Positions 8,297-17,210 of a DNA stretch of 64,000 nucleotides are shown here, piece after piece. The stretch spans positions 6,076,001 to 6,140,000 of the forward strand of contig NZ_JASVWB010000002.1 in NCBI RefSeq assembly GCF_030287445.1. The letters are read 5' to 3'. This stretch comes from Streptomyces sp. ALI-76-A (lineage in GTDB: Bacteria; Actinomycetota; Actinomycetes; Streptomycetales; Streptomycetaceae). Position 1 is the first letter of the stretch. Each line of letters begins with the position of its first letter. Both the position numbers and the translations under genes were made by a program. The notes below the pieces were generated by a model. That model did no database searches. It had not been told where the DNA came from and was given only the letters and a program-made list of their open reading frames with translations.

Positions 8297-8373
8297 GACC
8301 CCCAGGGTGGCCCCCGTACCGGTTAGCCTTTTCAGCCACAGCAAGCGGTACTCGGCAGGCGGTAGGCAGGCAG

Positions 8374-9174
8374 ATGGACTTCCCGGCGGATCTCCCCGCT
8401 GACTTCCCGGGCTTCCCGGCACAGGCGCACCCCCATCCGCACGGCGGATGGCCCGGCAACGAGCTGGAGGAGGTGCTCTCCGCCGCCCTCGGCATCCCCG
8501 GGGCGGGCGGACGGATCATCGAGGTGCTCGGCCGCAGCTTCGTCTGGGTCCCGCTGCCCAACGGCGGCGGCCCGCACAGCGGTCCGCTGGACCTGCCCAC
8601 CCTGGAGATCGCGGGCCAGGCCTATGTGCCGGTGTTCAGCTCCGAGGAGCAGTTCCGGCAGGTCGCCGGCTCGCACATGGCGTACACCATCGCCCCCGCC
8701 GTCGAGTTCGCCCGCGGCCTGCCGCCCCAGGTCGGCCTCGCCGTGAACCCGGACGGCACGGTCGGCGTCCCGCTCCCGCCGCCGGCCGTCGCCGAGCTGT
8801 GCCGGGCGGGCCGCACCCCGCTGGACGGCCCCGCGAGCGGCGGCCGGGTCAAGCTGTACGAGCCCGACTGGCAGGACGACCCGGTGGACTTCCTGGCGGC
8901 GGCCTCCGCCGAGTTCGCCGCGACCGGCGTGGTCCGCACGGCCCGCCGCTGCCTCGCCGCCATCGAGACGGCCGACCCGGTGATGTTCGTGGGCGTGGAA
9001 CTGTCCCAGTGGGACGGTGACATACGGGCGCTCCCGATGGAGGCCCTGTCCCGGGCCCTCACCCGCGCCCCGGGCCCCTGGCCGGTCAACCTGGTCCTCC
9101 TGGACGTGGCCGAGGACCCGGTGGGCCACTGGATGAGGGAGACGGTCCGGCCCTTCTACACGCGGGACCACTAG
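8374..9174 (+). CDS. SseB-family protein (paralog 1)
   Basis: A 266-residue protein of the SseB (enhanced serine sensitivity) family. An N-terminal leader rich in Phe, Pro and His is followed by the SseB N domain (LEEVLSAALGIPG, FVWVPLPNGGG, AYVPVFSSEEQFRQVAG) and a C-terminal SseB domain ending MRETVRPFYTRDH. Biochemical function is unknown; the name comes from an E. coli gene affecting serine tolerance. The start ATG is preceded by an AGGCAGGC ribosome site. Its stop codon TAG at 9172-9174 is supplied by the first bases of a palindromic insertion (9171-9339), so the native C-terminus may have been altered. Paralog 2 follows. Confidence 0.85.
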   Translation: MDFPADLPADFPGFPAQAHPHPHGGWPGNELEEVLSAALGIPGAGGRIIEVLGRSFVWVPLPNGGGPHSGPLDLPTLEIAGQAYVPVFSSEEQFRQVAGSHMAYTIAPAVEFARGLPPQVGLAVNPDGTVGVPLPPPAVAELCRAGRTPLDGPASGGRVKLYEPDWQDDPVDFLAAASAEFAATGVVRTARRCLAAIETADPVMFVGVELSQWDGDIRALPMEALSRALTRAPGPWPVNLVLLDVAEDPVGHWMRETVRPFYTRDH

Positions 9175-9339
9175 TGCCGCGGCAGGCAACGTTTGCCCGT
9201 CAAGGAGCGGCGTCCGGTGCGTGCTCTCGGCGTGCCGGCCGGAAGCCCTCGTACTGGATGTACTTGGGCTTTCGGCCGGTGCGGCGAGAGGGCGTGCCGG
9301 GCGTCGCGACGGGGCGAACGTTGCCTGCCACGGCACTAG
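9171..9339. mobile_element. MITE-like palindromic element with CTAG ends
   Basis: A 169-bp near-complete inverted repeat. The left arm begins CTAGTGCCGCGGCAGGCAAC and the right arm ends in its complement (GTTGCCTGCCACGGCACTAG), with 19 of 20 positions matching. The arms continue with roughly 80% pairing to the centre, where GTAC-TGGAT-GTAC forms a 5-base apical loop. It encodes no transposase. Both ends are CTAG, consistent either with a CTAG target duplication or with CTAG as part of the terminal repeat. It sits exactly at the 3' end of the first sseB-like gene and supplies its stop codon. Confidence 0.7.
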
Positions 9340-9505
9340 GAACACCGCCGGGAAAGGCCCCCGAGGGGGCGCGCGGAACCGCGCCGTCGGCCCGTGCCAC
9401 CCGGCCCGGCGGAGGCGAGAGGCCCGCGCTCATGGGCTGTGTCGGGGGCGCCTCCACTTAAGCTGGTTCCATACTGCGGGCCAGACTCTCGAAGGGGCGG
9501 TACAG

Positions 9506-10300
9506 GTGAGCGCCAGCGGCATCGCGACCGGGCAGGTCGAGCACATGCTGCGCCAGGTGACGCCCGGGCGTTACGACGCCTACGAGGCACTCCTGCGCGC
9601 GCTCGCGACCCCGTCCTCGGGCCAGGTCTGGATGCTGCTGTGGCACGGCCAGGCCGGTTCCCCCGACGCCCAGTACGGCAACATGCAGGTCGACGGGTAC
9701 GGCTACGCGCCCTGCGTCACCTCCGCCCAGGAGCTGTCGGCCAGCGGCTGGAACAGATCGTACGAAGTGGTCGACGGCCTCGACGTGGCCCGCACCCTCT
9801 ACCCCGAGCACTACGGGCTCTGGCTCAACCCGCACGCCCCCGGTGGCGGTGTCGGCATCCCGTGGCTCGACCTGCGCCGGATCGCCACCGGTCTGGAGCG
9901 CCAGCCCGCGGGACCGCTGCGGCTCTCCGAACCCGCCATCGAGATCCCGCAGTTCTACGCCCTGCTCACGCAGAACGCCCACCGTACCCCGGCCGTCCGC
10001 GCCCTGCGCCGCGCCTGGGTGCAGCCCGCGCTCGGGGCGCCGTATCTCGCGATCGGCCTCGACGTGTACGACACCAGCCCGCCGGCCGTCGACTCCGTGC
10101 GGGCGATGATGCAGCAGTCCATCGGCGCGGTCCCGGACGGGCTGCCGGTGTCGACCGTGGCGATGTCCGACGAGTACGACCCGGTCGCCCTGTGGATGCG
10201 GGCCGCCGCCCGCCCGTTCTACGACCGCGAGGCGCACGCCGCGCCCGCCCAGGGGCCGGCGGCGGGTTACGGCTATCCGCCGGCACGCGGCGGATACTGA
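9506..10300 (+). CDS. SseB-family protein (paralog 2)
   Basis: A 264-residue protein homologous in layout to the one at 8374. The region from about residue 110 to the end (GLWLNPHAPGGGVGIPWLDL, LYPEHYG, and ALWMRAAARPFYDRE near the C-terminus) matches the corresponding part of paralog 1 (VGLAVNPDGTVGVPLPPP, GHWMRETVRPFYTRD). The start is the GTG at 9506 after AAGGGG. A Pro/Ala/Gly/Tyr-rich tail of ~20 residues ends the protein. The two genes probably arose by tandem duplication and the palindromic element now separates them. Function is unknown. Confidence 0.82.
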   Translation: MSASGIATGQVEHMLRQVTPGRYDAYEALLRALATPSSGQVWMLLWHGQAGSPDAQYGNMQVDGYGYAPCVTSAQELSASGWNRSYEVVDGLDVARTLYPEHYGLWLNPHAPGGGVGIPWLDLRRIATGLERQPAGPLRLSEPAIEIPQFYALLTQNAHRTPAVRALRRAWVQPALGAPYLAIGLDVYDTSPPAVDSVRAMMQQSIGAVPDGLPVSTVAMSDEYDPVALWMRAAARPFYDREAHAAPAQGPAAGYGYPPARGGY

Positions 10301-10440
10301 CCGGACCATCTCCCGGCTCCGGCGGCCGGCTTCGTCTTCGCGCGTAGAACTCGGTGAATCATCCGCGATGGTCGCCAATGTCCAACTCATGCGCGTCCGA
10401 CCTACGTTACCCACCGTCCGGATAACGGAATCCCCCAACC

Positions 10441-10457
10441 TGCATCACGTTTATGCA
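10441..10457. promoter_or_regulatory. Candidate operator upstream of the oligopeptide permease operon
   Basis: TGCATCACGTTTATGCA is a 17-base palindrome with TGCAT half-sites, in the most AT-rich part of the 306-base gap 10301-10606. A GATAACGGAATC stretch 11-20 bases upstream could belong to a promoter. Farther down, CAGGGG and CCCCTG (10513-10532) form a small leader hairpin. No other feature is seen in this gap. Confidence 0.4.
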
Positions 10458-10606
10458 TCCTTTCACCGCCAAGTCTGGCTACAGATCGCCAAAGCGTTGA
10501 AGACTCCGGCAACAGGGGGGCTTTCGCCCCTGCCGACGGACTGATCGATGCCGCCACAGCGGCAAGTGCGGGCCGGCTACCGCCGGTTGAGAGGGGTCCC
10601 TGCCAG

Positions 10607-11614
10607 ATGACGGCACCATTGCACGAGCCGACCGCGGAAGCGGCCCCGAGTGCGGCAGAGGAAGCGGCGGTCGCCAGCGCCGACGCGAAGGCCGTACAGG
10701 GGCGTTCCCTGGGCCGGATCGCCTGGGAGCGCCTGAAGCGGGACAAGCTCGCCCTCACGGGCGGCGTCGTGGTGCTCTTCCTCGTGGTGCTCGCGTTGCT
10801 CGCCCCGGTCATCACCGGGCTTCTGGGACAGGACCCGAACGAGTACCACGAGAACCTCATCGACCCGCTCTTCGGTACGCCCACGGGCTCCCTGGGCGGC
10901 ATCAGCGGCGAACACCTGCTCGGCGTCGAGCCGGTCAACGGCCGTGACATCTTCGCCCGCATCCTCTACGGTGCCCGGATCTCCCTGCTGGTCGGCTTCC
11001 TGTCCGCCGTGGTCGCCGTGATCCTCGGAACGGTGCTGGGCATCCTCGCCGGGTTCTTCGGCGGCTGGATCGACTCCGTGATCAGCCGGGTGATGGACGG
11101 TCTGCTCGCCTTCCCCCAGCTGCTGTTCATCATCGCGCTGGTCTCCGTCATGCCGAACAACATGCTGGGCCTGACCGGGTCGAGCGTGCGTGTCCTCGTG
11201 ATGATCGTCGTCATCGGCTTCTTCGGCTGGCCCTACATCGGACGCGTGGTGCGCGGCCAGACGCTCTCGCTGCGTGAGCGCGAGTACGTCGAGGCCGCCC
11301 GATCGCTGGGCGCGGGACGGCTGTACATCCTGTTCAAGGAGCTGCTGCCCAACCTGGTCGCCCCGATCGTCGTCTACACGACGATGATGATCCCCACCAA
11401 CATCCTCACCGAGGCGGCGCTCAGCTTCCTGGGCGTGGGCGTCAAGCCGCCCACGGCCTCGTGGGGGCAGATGCTTTCTAGCGCGATCGACTACTACGAG
11501 TCGGACCCCATGTACATGGTGGTGCCGGGCGTTGCGATCTTCATCACCGTGCTGGCCTTCAATCTCTTCGGCGACGGCGTCCGGGACGCGCTGGATCCGA
11601 AGGCCTCCCGCTGA
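10607..11614 (+). CDS. Oligopeptide/dipeptide ABC transporter permease (OppC/DppC type)
   Basis: A 335-residue inner-membrane permease. After a ~40-residue Ala/Glu-rich cytosolic tail and the OppC-type N-terminal segment (AWERLKRDKLALTGGVVVLFL) there are six predicted membrane spans and the EAA loop EAARSLGAGRLYILFKELLPN that docks on the ATPases. The ATG at 10607 follows a GAGAGGGGTCC ribosome site. It is the first gene of a five-gene set ordered permease C, binding protein, permease B, ATPase D, ATPase F, which is unusual because the binding protein is normally first. Confidence 0.92.
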   Translation: MTAPLHEPTAEAAPSAAEEAAVASADAKAVQGRSLGRIAWERLKRDKLALTGGVVVLFLVVLALLAPVITGLLGQDPNEYHENLIDPLFGTPTGSLGGISGEHLLGVEPVNGRDIFARILYGARISLLVGFLSAVVAVILGTVLGILAGFFGGWIDSVISRVMDGLLAFPQLLFIIALVSVMPNNMLGLTGSSVRVLVMIVVIGFFGWPYIGRVVRGQTLSLREREYVEAARSLGAGRLYILFKELLPNLVAPIVVYTTMMIPTNILTEAALSFLGVGVKPPTASWGQMLSSAIDYYESDPMYMVVPGVAIFITVLAFNLFGDGVRDALDPKASR

Positions 11615-11717
11615 ACCGCTGGACCGCCGAACCACAGCACCTCAGCCGAACCACAGCACCTCAAGCGTCCCGTGGCACTCACACGGGGTCTCTCATCAAT
11701 CCGGAGGATCCGAGATC

Positions 11718-13517
11718 GTGACTACCCAACGCACCTCAGGGCGGCGGAAGCAGGCGTTTGCCGCTGTCGCCGCGGTCGCCGCGCTGCTGACCACGGCGGC
11801 GTGCGGCGGCGGTGGAGACGACGGCGACAACGGCTCGGCGTCCGGCGCCGCCGGCTTCGACGCCGCGAACAACAAGGTCGCCCAGGCATCCGCCGCCAAG
11901 AAGGGCGGCACGCTGAAGTTCGGTGGTGCCCAGGACGCCGACTCGTGGGACACCACGCGCGGTTACTACGGCATGATGTGGAACTTCGCCCGCTACTACA
12001 GCCGCCAGCTCGTCACGAACAAGACCGAGCCGGGCGCGGCCGGTGCCGAGATCACCCCGGACCTCGCCACCGCGACCGCCAAGATCTCGGACGACGGCAA
12101 GACCTACACGTACTCGCTGCGCGACGGGATCACGTGGGAGGACGGCAAGCCGATCACCTCCAAGGACATCAAGTACGGCATCGAGCGTGTGTGGGCGCAG
12201 GACGTGCTGTCCGGTGGTCCGACGTACCTGAAGGACGTGCTCGACCCCAAGGGCGAGTACAAGGGTCCGTACAAGGACACCTCCCCCGACAAGCTCGGTC
12301 TGAAGGCCATCGAGACGCCGGACGACAAGACCATCGTCTTCAAGCTGCCGCAGGCCAACTCGGACTTCGAGGAGATGCTGGCCCTGGTCTCCGCCTCGCC
12401 GGTCCGTCAGGACAAGGACACCAAGGGCAAGTACCAGCTGCACCCGTTCTCCTCCGGCCCGTACAAGTTCCAGTCGTACAGCCCGGGCAAGGACCTCACC
12501 CTGGTCCGCAACACCGAGTGGAAGCAGGCCTCGGACCCGGTCCGCAAGGCCTACCCGGACAAGATCACCGTCCAGTTCTTCTCGGACGCCAACCAGCTGG
12601 ACCAGCGCCTGCTCAACGGTGACCTGGACCTGGACCTGAACCAGACCGGCATGTCACCGCAGGGCCGCACCACCGCCCTGAAGCAGCACAAGGGCAACCT
12701 GGACAACCCGGTCTCCGGTTACGTCCGCTACGCGGTCTTCCCGCAGAGCGTCGCGCCGTTCGAGAACATCGAGTGCCGCAAGGCCGTCATCCTGGGCGCC
12801 GACCACGTGTCGCTGCAGACCGCTCGCGGTGGCCCGATCGCCGGTGGCGACATCGGCACGAACATGCTGCCGCCGTCCGTCCCGGGTTCCGAGGGCCAGA
12901 AGTACGACCCGTACAAGCTCGCCGGTGCCAACAAGAACGGCAACGTGGCCGAGGCCAAGGCGGCCCTGAAGGCCTGCGGCAAGCCGAACGGCTTCAAGAC
13001 CACCATCGCGGTCCGCAACAACAAGCCGGTCGAGGTGGCCACGGCCCAGTCCCTCCAGGCCTCGCTGAAGAAGATCGGCATCACGGCCGAGATCGACCAG
13101 TACGACGGCTCGCAGACCGCCGGCATCATCGGCAGCCCCTCGAACGTGAAGAAGAAGGGCTACGGCATCATCATCATGGGCTGGGGTCCGGACTTCCCGT
13201 CCGTCCAGGGCTACGGTCTGCCGCTGTGGAGCAGCAAGTACATCCAGGAGAGCGGTAACAACAACTACGCGCTCATCAAGGACAAGACGATCGACGGCCT
13301 GTTCAACTCGTACGTCACGACGCTGGACGACGCCGGCAAGGCGAAGATCGCCACGGAGATCAACCACAAGGTCATGGAGGGCGCGTACTACCTGCCCTTC
13401 GTCTTCGAGAAGTTCATCAACTGGCGCTCGAGCAACCTGGCGAACGTCTACACGACCGACGGCTACAGCGGTCAGTACGACTTCGTCAACCTCGGCCTGA
13501 AGAACCCGAAGAAGTAA
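11718..13517 (+). CDS. Extracellular peptide-binding lipoprotein (OppA/DppA type, SBP_bac_5)
   Basis: A 599-residue family-5 solute-binding protein that captures peptides outside the membrane. The signal is QAFAAVAAVAALLTTAACGG, with lipidation expected at the first Cys (lipobox TAAC) and a Gly/Asp/Ser linker after it. Family features include ITPDLATATAKISDDGKTYTY, the typical ITWEDGKPITSKDIKYGIE block and LNGDLDLDLNQTG. The GTG at 11718 follows CGGAGG at 10 bases. Its codon use is more biased toward preferred codons than its neighbours, as expected for an abundant binding protein. A long hairpin follows the gene. Confidence 0.93.
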   Translation: MTTQRTSGRRKQAFAAVAAVAALLTTAACGGGGDDGDNGSASGAAGFDAANNKVAQASAAKKGGTLKFGGAQDADSWDTTRGYYGMMWNFARYYSRQLVTNKTEPGAAGAEITPDLATATAKISDDGKTYTYSLRDGITWEDGKPITSKDIKYGIERVWAQDVLSGGPTYLKDVLDPKGEYKGPYKDTSPDKLGLKAIETPDDKTIVFKLPQANSDFEEMLALVSASPVRQDKDTKGKYQLHPFSSGPYKFQSYSPGKDLTLVRNTEWKQASDPVRKAYPDKITVQFFSDANQLDQRLLNGDLDLDLNQTGMSPQGRTTALKQHKGNLDNPVSGYVRYAVFPQSVAPFENIECRKAVILGADHVSLQTARGGPIAGGDIGTNMLPPSVPGSEGQKYDPYKLAGANKNGNVAEAKAALKACGKPNGFKTTIAVRNNKPVEVATAQSLQASLKKIGITAEIDQYDGSQTAGIIGSPSNVKKKGYGIIIMGWGPDFPSVQGYGLPLWSSKYIQESGNNNYALIKDKTIDGLFNSYVTTLDDAGKAKIATEINHKVMEGAYYLPFVFEKFINWRSSNLANVYTTDGYSGQYDFVNLGLKNPKK

Positions 13518-13574
13518 ACCCGGCACACCCGCCGAACGGCACGAAAGGCAGGTGAAGGCCGGCGCGGCGTGATC

Positions 13575-13636
13575 GCGGGCCACCTGGGGAACCTCCCACG
13601 TCCATAAGACGGTGGGGGAGACCGTAGGTGGCCCGC
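13575..13636 (+). terminator. Long intercistronic stem-loop after the binding protein gene
   Basis: A 62-base inverted repeat: GCGGGCCACCT pairs with AGGTGGCCCGC at the base, then ACCTCCCACGTC pairs with GACGGTGGGGGAG nearer the CATAA loop. It lies between the binding-protein gene and permease B and overlaps no coding region. Without a T tract it is more likely a partial terminator or 3'-end stabiliser that leaves the binding protein mRNA in excess. Confidence 0.7.
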
Positions 13637-13658
13637 GGTCCGCGGCGGGCCGAGAGCT

Positions 13659-14657
13659 GTGCTCGCTTACCTCATCAGGCGGTTGTTCGCCGCCGCAGTG
13701 ATGCTCGTGGTCATCATCATGGTGGTCTTCGGCATCTTCTTCCTCGTCCCGAAGTGGGCGGGAGTCGACATCGCCTTGAGCTTCGTGGGCAAGCAGGCCG
13801 ACCCTGCCGCCGTCGAGGGCGTGCGCGAGAAGCTCGGACTGGGCGATCCGATCTACGCCCAGGTCTGGGAGTTCTTCAAGGGCGTCTTCGCGGGCCGTAC
13901 CTACACGGGCGGCGGCGACACCATCCACTGCTCCGCACCCTGCTTCGGCTACTCCTTCCGCAGCGAGCAGGCTGTCTGGCCGGTGCTGACCGACCGCTTC
14001 CCGGTGACCCTGGGACTGGCGCTCGGCGCCGCCGTGCTGTGGCTGATCTTCGGCATCGCGGCCGGTGTGCTCTCCGCGCTCAAGCGGGGCACCCTGTGGG
14101 ACCGCGGCGCGATGGTCGTCGCGCTCGCGGGTGTCTCCCTCCCCATCTACTTCACCGGCATGCTCAGCCTGGCGATCTTCGCCTTCGGGCTGAAATGGAT
14201 CGACGCGCAGTACGTGCCCCTGGAGGACAGCTTCGGCGGCTGGTTCGGCGGCATGATCCTGCCCTGGATCACCCTGGCGTTCCTCTACGCGGCGATGTAC
14301 GCCCGGATCACCCGCGCCACCATGATGGAGATCCTGGGCGAGGACTACATCCGCACGGCTCGCGCCAAGGGTCTCAAGGAGCAGACCGTCATCGGCAAGC
14401 ACGCCATGCGCTCGACGATGACGCCTATCCTGACCATGCTCGGCATGGACCTCGGCGCCCTCATCGGCGGCGCCATCCTGACCGAGTCCACGTTCAACCT
14501 GCCCGGCCTCGGCCGGGCCGTACTGGACGCCATCCGCAATCAGGACCTGCCCATCATCGTGGGCGTCACCCTGATCACATCCCTCGCGGTGCTCGTCGCC
14601 AACCTCGTGGTGGACATCCTGTACGCCGTGATCGACCCCCGAGTGAGGCTCACATGA
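13659..14657 (+). CDS. Oligopeptide/dipeptide ABC transporter permease (OppB/DppB type)
   Basis: A 332-residue permease beginning VLAYLIRRLFAAAVMLVVI, the standard DppB/OppB N-terminal membrane helix. It carries the insertion domain between spans 1 and 2 (residues ~40-100, with a CSAPCFGYSF loop) and the EAA loop YIRTARAKGLKEQTVIGKHA. The GTG at 13659 has only a weak GAGAG upstream, in line with lower expression than the binding protein. Its TGA overlaps the ATG of the next gene by four bases (ATGA), so translation of the ATPase is coupled. Confidence 0.92.
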   Translation: MLAYLIRRLFAAAVMLVVIIMVVFGIFFLVPKWAGVDIALSFVGKQADPAAVEGVREKLGLGDPIYAQVWEFFKGVFAGRTYTGGGDTIHCSAPCFGYSFRSEQAVWPVLTDRFPVTLGLALGAAVLWLIFGIAAGVLSALKRGTLWDRGAMVVALAGVSLPIYFTGMLSLAIFAFGLKWIDAQYVPLEDSFGGWFGGMILPWITLAFLYAAMYARITRATMMEILGEDYIRTARAKGLKEQTVIGKHAMRSTMTPILTMLGMDLGALIGGAILTESTFNLPGLGRAVLDAIRNQDLPIIVGVTLITSLAVLVANLVVDILYAVIDPRVRLT

Positions 14658-15751
14658 CCGAACTCAGCAAGAGCGGAGCGGCCGTGGGCGAGCCCACCGG
14701 CACCTCGCCCGCCCCGACCTCCTTCCTGGAAGTGCGCGACCTGAAGGTGCACTTCCCCACCGACGACGGGCTGGTCAAGTCCGTCGACGGGCTCAGCTTC
14801 CAGCTGGAGAAGGGCAAGACCCTCGGCATCGTGGGCGAGTCCGGCTCGGGCAAGTCGGTGACCTCGCTCGGCATCATGGGCCTGCACACCGCCGGCCAGT
14901 ACGGCAAGCGCAAGGCGCAGATCTCCGGCGAGATCTGGCTGGACGGCACCGAACTGCTGTCCGCCGACCCGGACTACGTGCGCAGGCTGCGCGGCCGTGA
15001 GATGGCGATGATCTTCCAGGATCCGCTGTCGGCGCTGCACCCGTACTACACGATCGGCCAGCAGATCGTGGAGGCGTACCGGATCCACCACGACGTGGAC
15101 AAGAAGACCGCCAAGCGCCGTGCGGTCGACATGCTCGACCGGGTGGGCATCCCGCAGCCGGACAAGCGGGTCGACAGCTACCCGCACGAGTTCTCCGGCG
15201 GTATGCGTCAGCGCGCGATGATCGCGATGTCACTGGTCAACAACCCCGAACTGCTGATCGCGGACGAGCCGACGACCGCCCTGGACGTGACCGTCCAGGC
15301 GCAGATCCTCGACCTGATCCGCGACCTCCAGAAGGAGTTCGGCTCCGCGGTCATCGTCATCACCCACGACCTGGGCGTCGTCGCCGAACTGGCTGACGAC
15401 ATCCTGGTGATGTACGGCGGCCGCTGCGTCGAGCGGGGCCCGGCCGACAAGGTGTTCTACGAGCCCCGCCACCCCTACACCTGGGGTCTGCTCGGCTCCA
15501 TGCCGCGTCTGGACCGCGAGCAGCAGGAGCGCCTGATCCCGGTCAAGGGCTCCCCGCCGTCGCTGATCAACATCCCGTCCGGCTGTGCCTTCAACCCGCG
15601 CTGCCCGTACGCGGACCTCCCGAAGGACAACATCACCCGCACCGTCCGCCCCGAGCTCGCCGAAGTGGGCAGCCGGCACTGGGCCGCCTGCCACCTGGGC
15701 ACGGAGCAGCGGGAGCGTATCTGGACCGAAGAGATTGCGCCGAAGCTGTGA
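14654..15751 (+). CDS. Oligopeptide ABC transporter ATPase (OppD/DppD type)
   Basis: A 365-residue ATPase that powers peptide import. Walker A is [10 protein letters not shown], the signature [12 protein letters not shown], Walker [13 protein letters not shown], and the switch histidine follows in [11 protein letters not shown]. The C-terminal oligopeptide-transporter extension has the cysteines of [12 protein letters not shown] and AACHLG that can hold an Fe-S cluster in this subfamily. The ATG at 14654 overlaps the permease stop and its own stop overlaps the next GTG, so both junctions are 4-base couplings. Confidence 0.94.
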   Translation: MTELSKSGAAVGEPTGTSPAPTSFLEVRDLKVHFPTDDGLVKSVDGLSFQLEKGKTLGIVGESGSGKSVTSLGIMGLHTAGQYGKRKAQISGEIWLDGTELLSADPDYVRRLRGREMAMIFQDPLSALHPYYTIGQQIVEAYRIHHDVDKKTAKRRAVDMLDRVGIPQPDKRVDSYPHEFSGGMRQRAMIAMSLVNNPELLIADEPTTALDVTVQAQILDLIRDLQKEFGSAVIVITHDLGVVAELADDILVMYGGRCVERGPADKVFYEPRHPYTWGLLGSMPRLDREQQERLIPVKGSPPSLINIPSGCAFNPRCPYADLPKDNITRTVRPELAEVGSRHWAACHLGTEQRERIWTEEIAPKL

Positions 15752-17136
15752 GCGACGACGAGAAAGCGGTGACCATTCCCGCGCAGGGCAAGGCTCCTGA
15801 GAAGCAGGGCGCCACCCTCTCGAAGGACCCCGCCCCCGGCGAGGTCCTGCTGAAGGTGACCGGGCTGAAGAAGCACTTCCCGATCAAGAAGGGTCTCCTC
15901 CAGCGGCAGGTCGGCGCGGTGCACGCGGTCGACGGCATCGACTTCGAGGTCCGCTCCGGCGAGACGCTCGGCGTCGTGGGCGAGTCCGGCTGCGGCAAGT
16001 CCACGATGGGCCGGCTGATCACCCGGCTGCTCGAACCGACCGACGGCAAGGTCGAGTTCGAGGGCAAGGACATCACACACCTCGGGGTGGGCGCGATGCG
16101 CCCGATGCGCCGCGACGTGCAGATGATCTTCCAGGACCCGTACTCGTCGCTGAACCCGCGGCACACCATCGGCACGATCGTCGGCGCCCCCTTCAAGCTC
16201 CAGGGCGTCGAGCCCGAGGGCGGCATCAAGAAGGAAGTGCAGCGGCTGCTGTCGGTCGTGGGCCTCAACCCCGAGCACTACAACCGCTACCCGCACGAGT
16301 TCTCCGGCGGTCAGCGCCAGCGCATCGGCATCGCCCGCGCGCTCGCGCTCAACCCGAAGCTGGTCGTCGCGGACGAGCCGGTCTCCGCGCTGGACGTGTC
16401 GATCCAGGCGCAGGTGGTGAACCTGCTGGACGACCTCCAGCAGGAGCTCGGCCTGACGTACGTGATCATCGCGCACGACCTCTCGGTCGTCCGGCACGTC
16501 TCGGACCGCATCGCGGTGATGTACCTGGGCAAGATCGTGGAGCTCGCCGACCGGGACCTGCTGTACAGGTCGCCGATGCATCCGTACACCAAGGCGCTGA
16601 TGTCGGCGGTGCCGATCCCCGACCCGAGGCGCAAGAACGCCAAGAGCGAGCGCATCCTGCTCAGGGGCGACGTGCCCTCGCCGATCTCCCCGCCGAGCGG
16701 CTGCCGCTTCCACACCCGGTGCTGGAAGGCGACGCAGATCTGCAAGACGACCGAGCCGCCGCTCCTCGAGCTGAGGCCCGGCCAGCAGGTCGCCTGTCAC
16801 CACCCGGAGAACTTCGAGGACCAGGCCCCGCAGGACACGGTTCTGCTGACCGCCGCGAAGGAGGCGGCGGAGCTGGTGGCCGACGAGGTGCTCGCGGAGT
16901 CGGCGGCCACGTCGGCCGCGGTGGCGGCCGAGGTGGCGGCGCCGGGCCCGTCCAAGGACACCGGCGCGAAGGCCGACGCGGACCGGACCGCGGACCGGAC
17001 GGCCCTGACGGAGACCGAGGCGGCGGAGAGCGGCCTGACGTCGGCCGAGGCCACGGCTCCCCACCCGTCGGACACCGGGGCGACCAGGCCCCCCGAGACG
17101 GGGACCGACACGACGGAGACCGCCAAGGAGAAGTGA
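15748..17136 (+). CDS. Oligopeptide ABC transporter ATPase (OppF/DppF type) with long acidic tail
   Basis: A 462-residue second ATPase. Walker [15 protein letters not shown], signature [15 protein letters not shown] and Walker [12 protein letters not shown] are intact. The C-terminal cysteine motif is [12 protein letters not shown], then VACHHPENF. The usual protein ends near residue 355; here ~105 further residues form an Ala/Thr/Glu/Asp-rich low-complexity tail (such as [17 protein letters not shown]) with no fold signature. The GTG at 15748 overlaps the previous stop (GTGA). A strong terminator follows. The tail looks strain- or genus-specific and may be a protein-interaction or solubility segment. 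Confidence 0.93.
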   Translation: MSDDEKAVTIPAQGKAPEKQGATLSKDPAPGEVLLKVTGLKKHFPIKKGLLQRQVGAVHAVDGIDFEVRSGETLGVVGESGCGKSTMGRLITRLLEPTDGKVEFEGKDITHLGVGAMRPMRRDVQMIFQDPYSSLNPRHTIGTIVGAPFKLQGVEPEGGIKKEVQRLLSVVGLNPEHYNRYPHEFSGGQRQRIGIARALALNPKLVVADEPVSALDVSIQAQVVNLLDDLQQELGLTYVIIAHDLSVVRHVSDRIAVMYLGKIVELADRDLLYRSPMHPYTKALMSAVPIPDPRRKNAKSERILLRGDVPSPISPPSGCRFHTRCWKATQICKTTEPPLLELRPGQQVACHHPENFEDQAPQDTVLLTAAKEAAELVADEVLAESAATSAAVAAEVAAPGPSKDTGAKADADRTADRTALTETEAAESGLTSAEATAPHPSDTGATRPPETGTDTTETAKEK

Positions 17137-17150
17137 CACTCCTCGGCTGA

Positions 17151-17193
17151 ACAGCGAGCCCCCGCCTTCGTTTGCAAGGCGGGGGCTCGCTGT
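17151..17193 (+). terminator. Terminator of the oligopeptide permease operon
   Basis: ACAGCGAGCCCCCGCCTT and its exact complement form an 18-bp perfect stem around a CGTTTGC loop, 14 bases after the last ATPase stop. The downstream gene starts only 18 bases later, so its promoter must lie within or just after this structure. Confidence 0.88.
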
Positions 17194-17210
17194 CGGGTGA
17201 GAATGTTCGA

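Noticed and set aside
9174..9461. A 95-codon frame across the palindromic element
   Set aside because: It begins inside the inverted repeat and reads palindromic sequence on both strands, so it is not evidence of a gene.
12654..14402. Very long open frames on the minus strand opposite the permease genes (also around 27172-29730, 41827-44211, 48886-51027, 51176-53272 and 58570-61329)
   Set aside because: Each lies entirely opposite a well-supported gene, has repetitive Arg/Gly/His/Val composition typical of antisense frames in high-GC DNA, and contains no recognisable motif.
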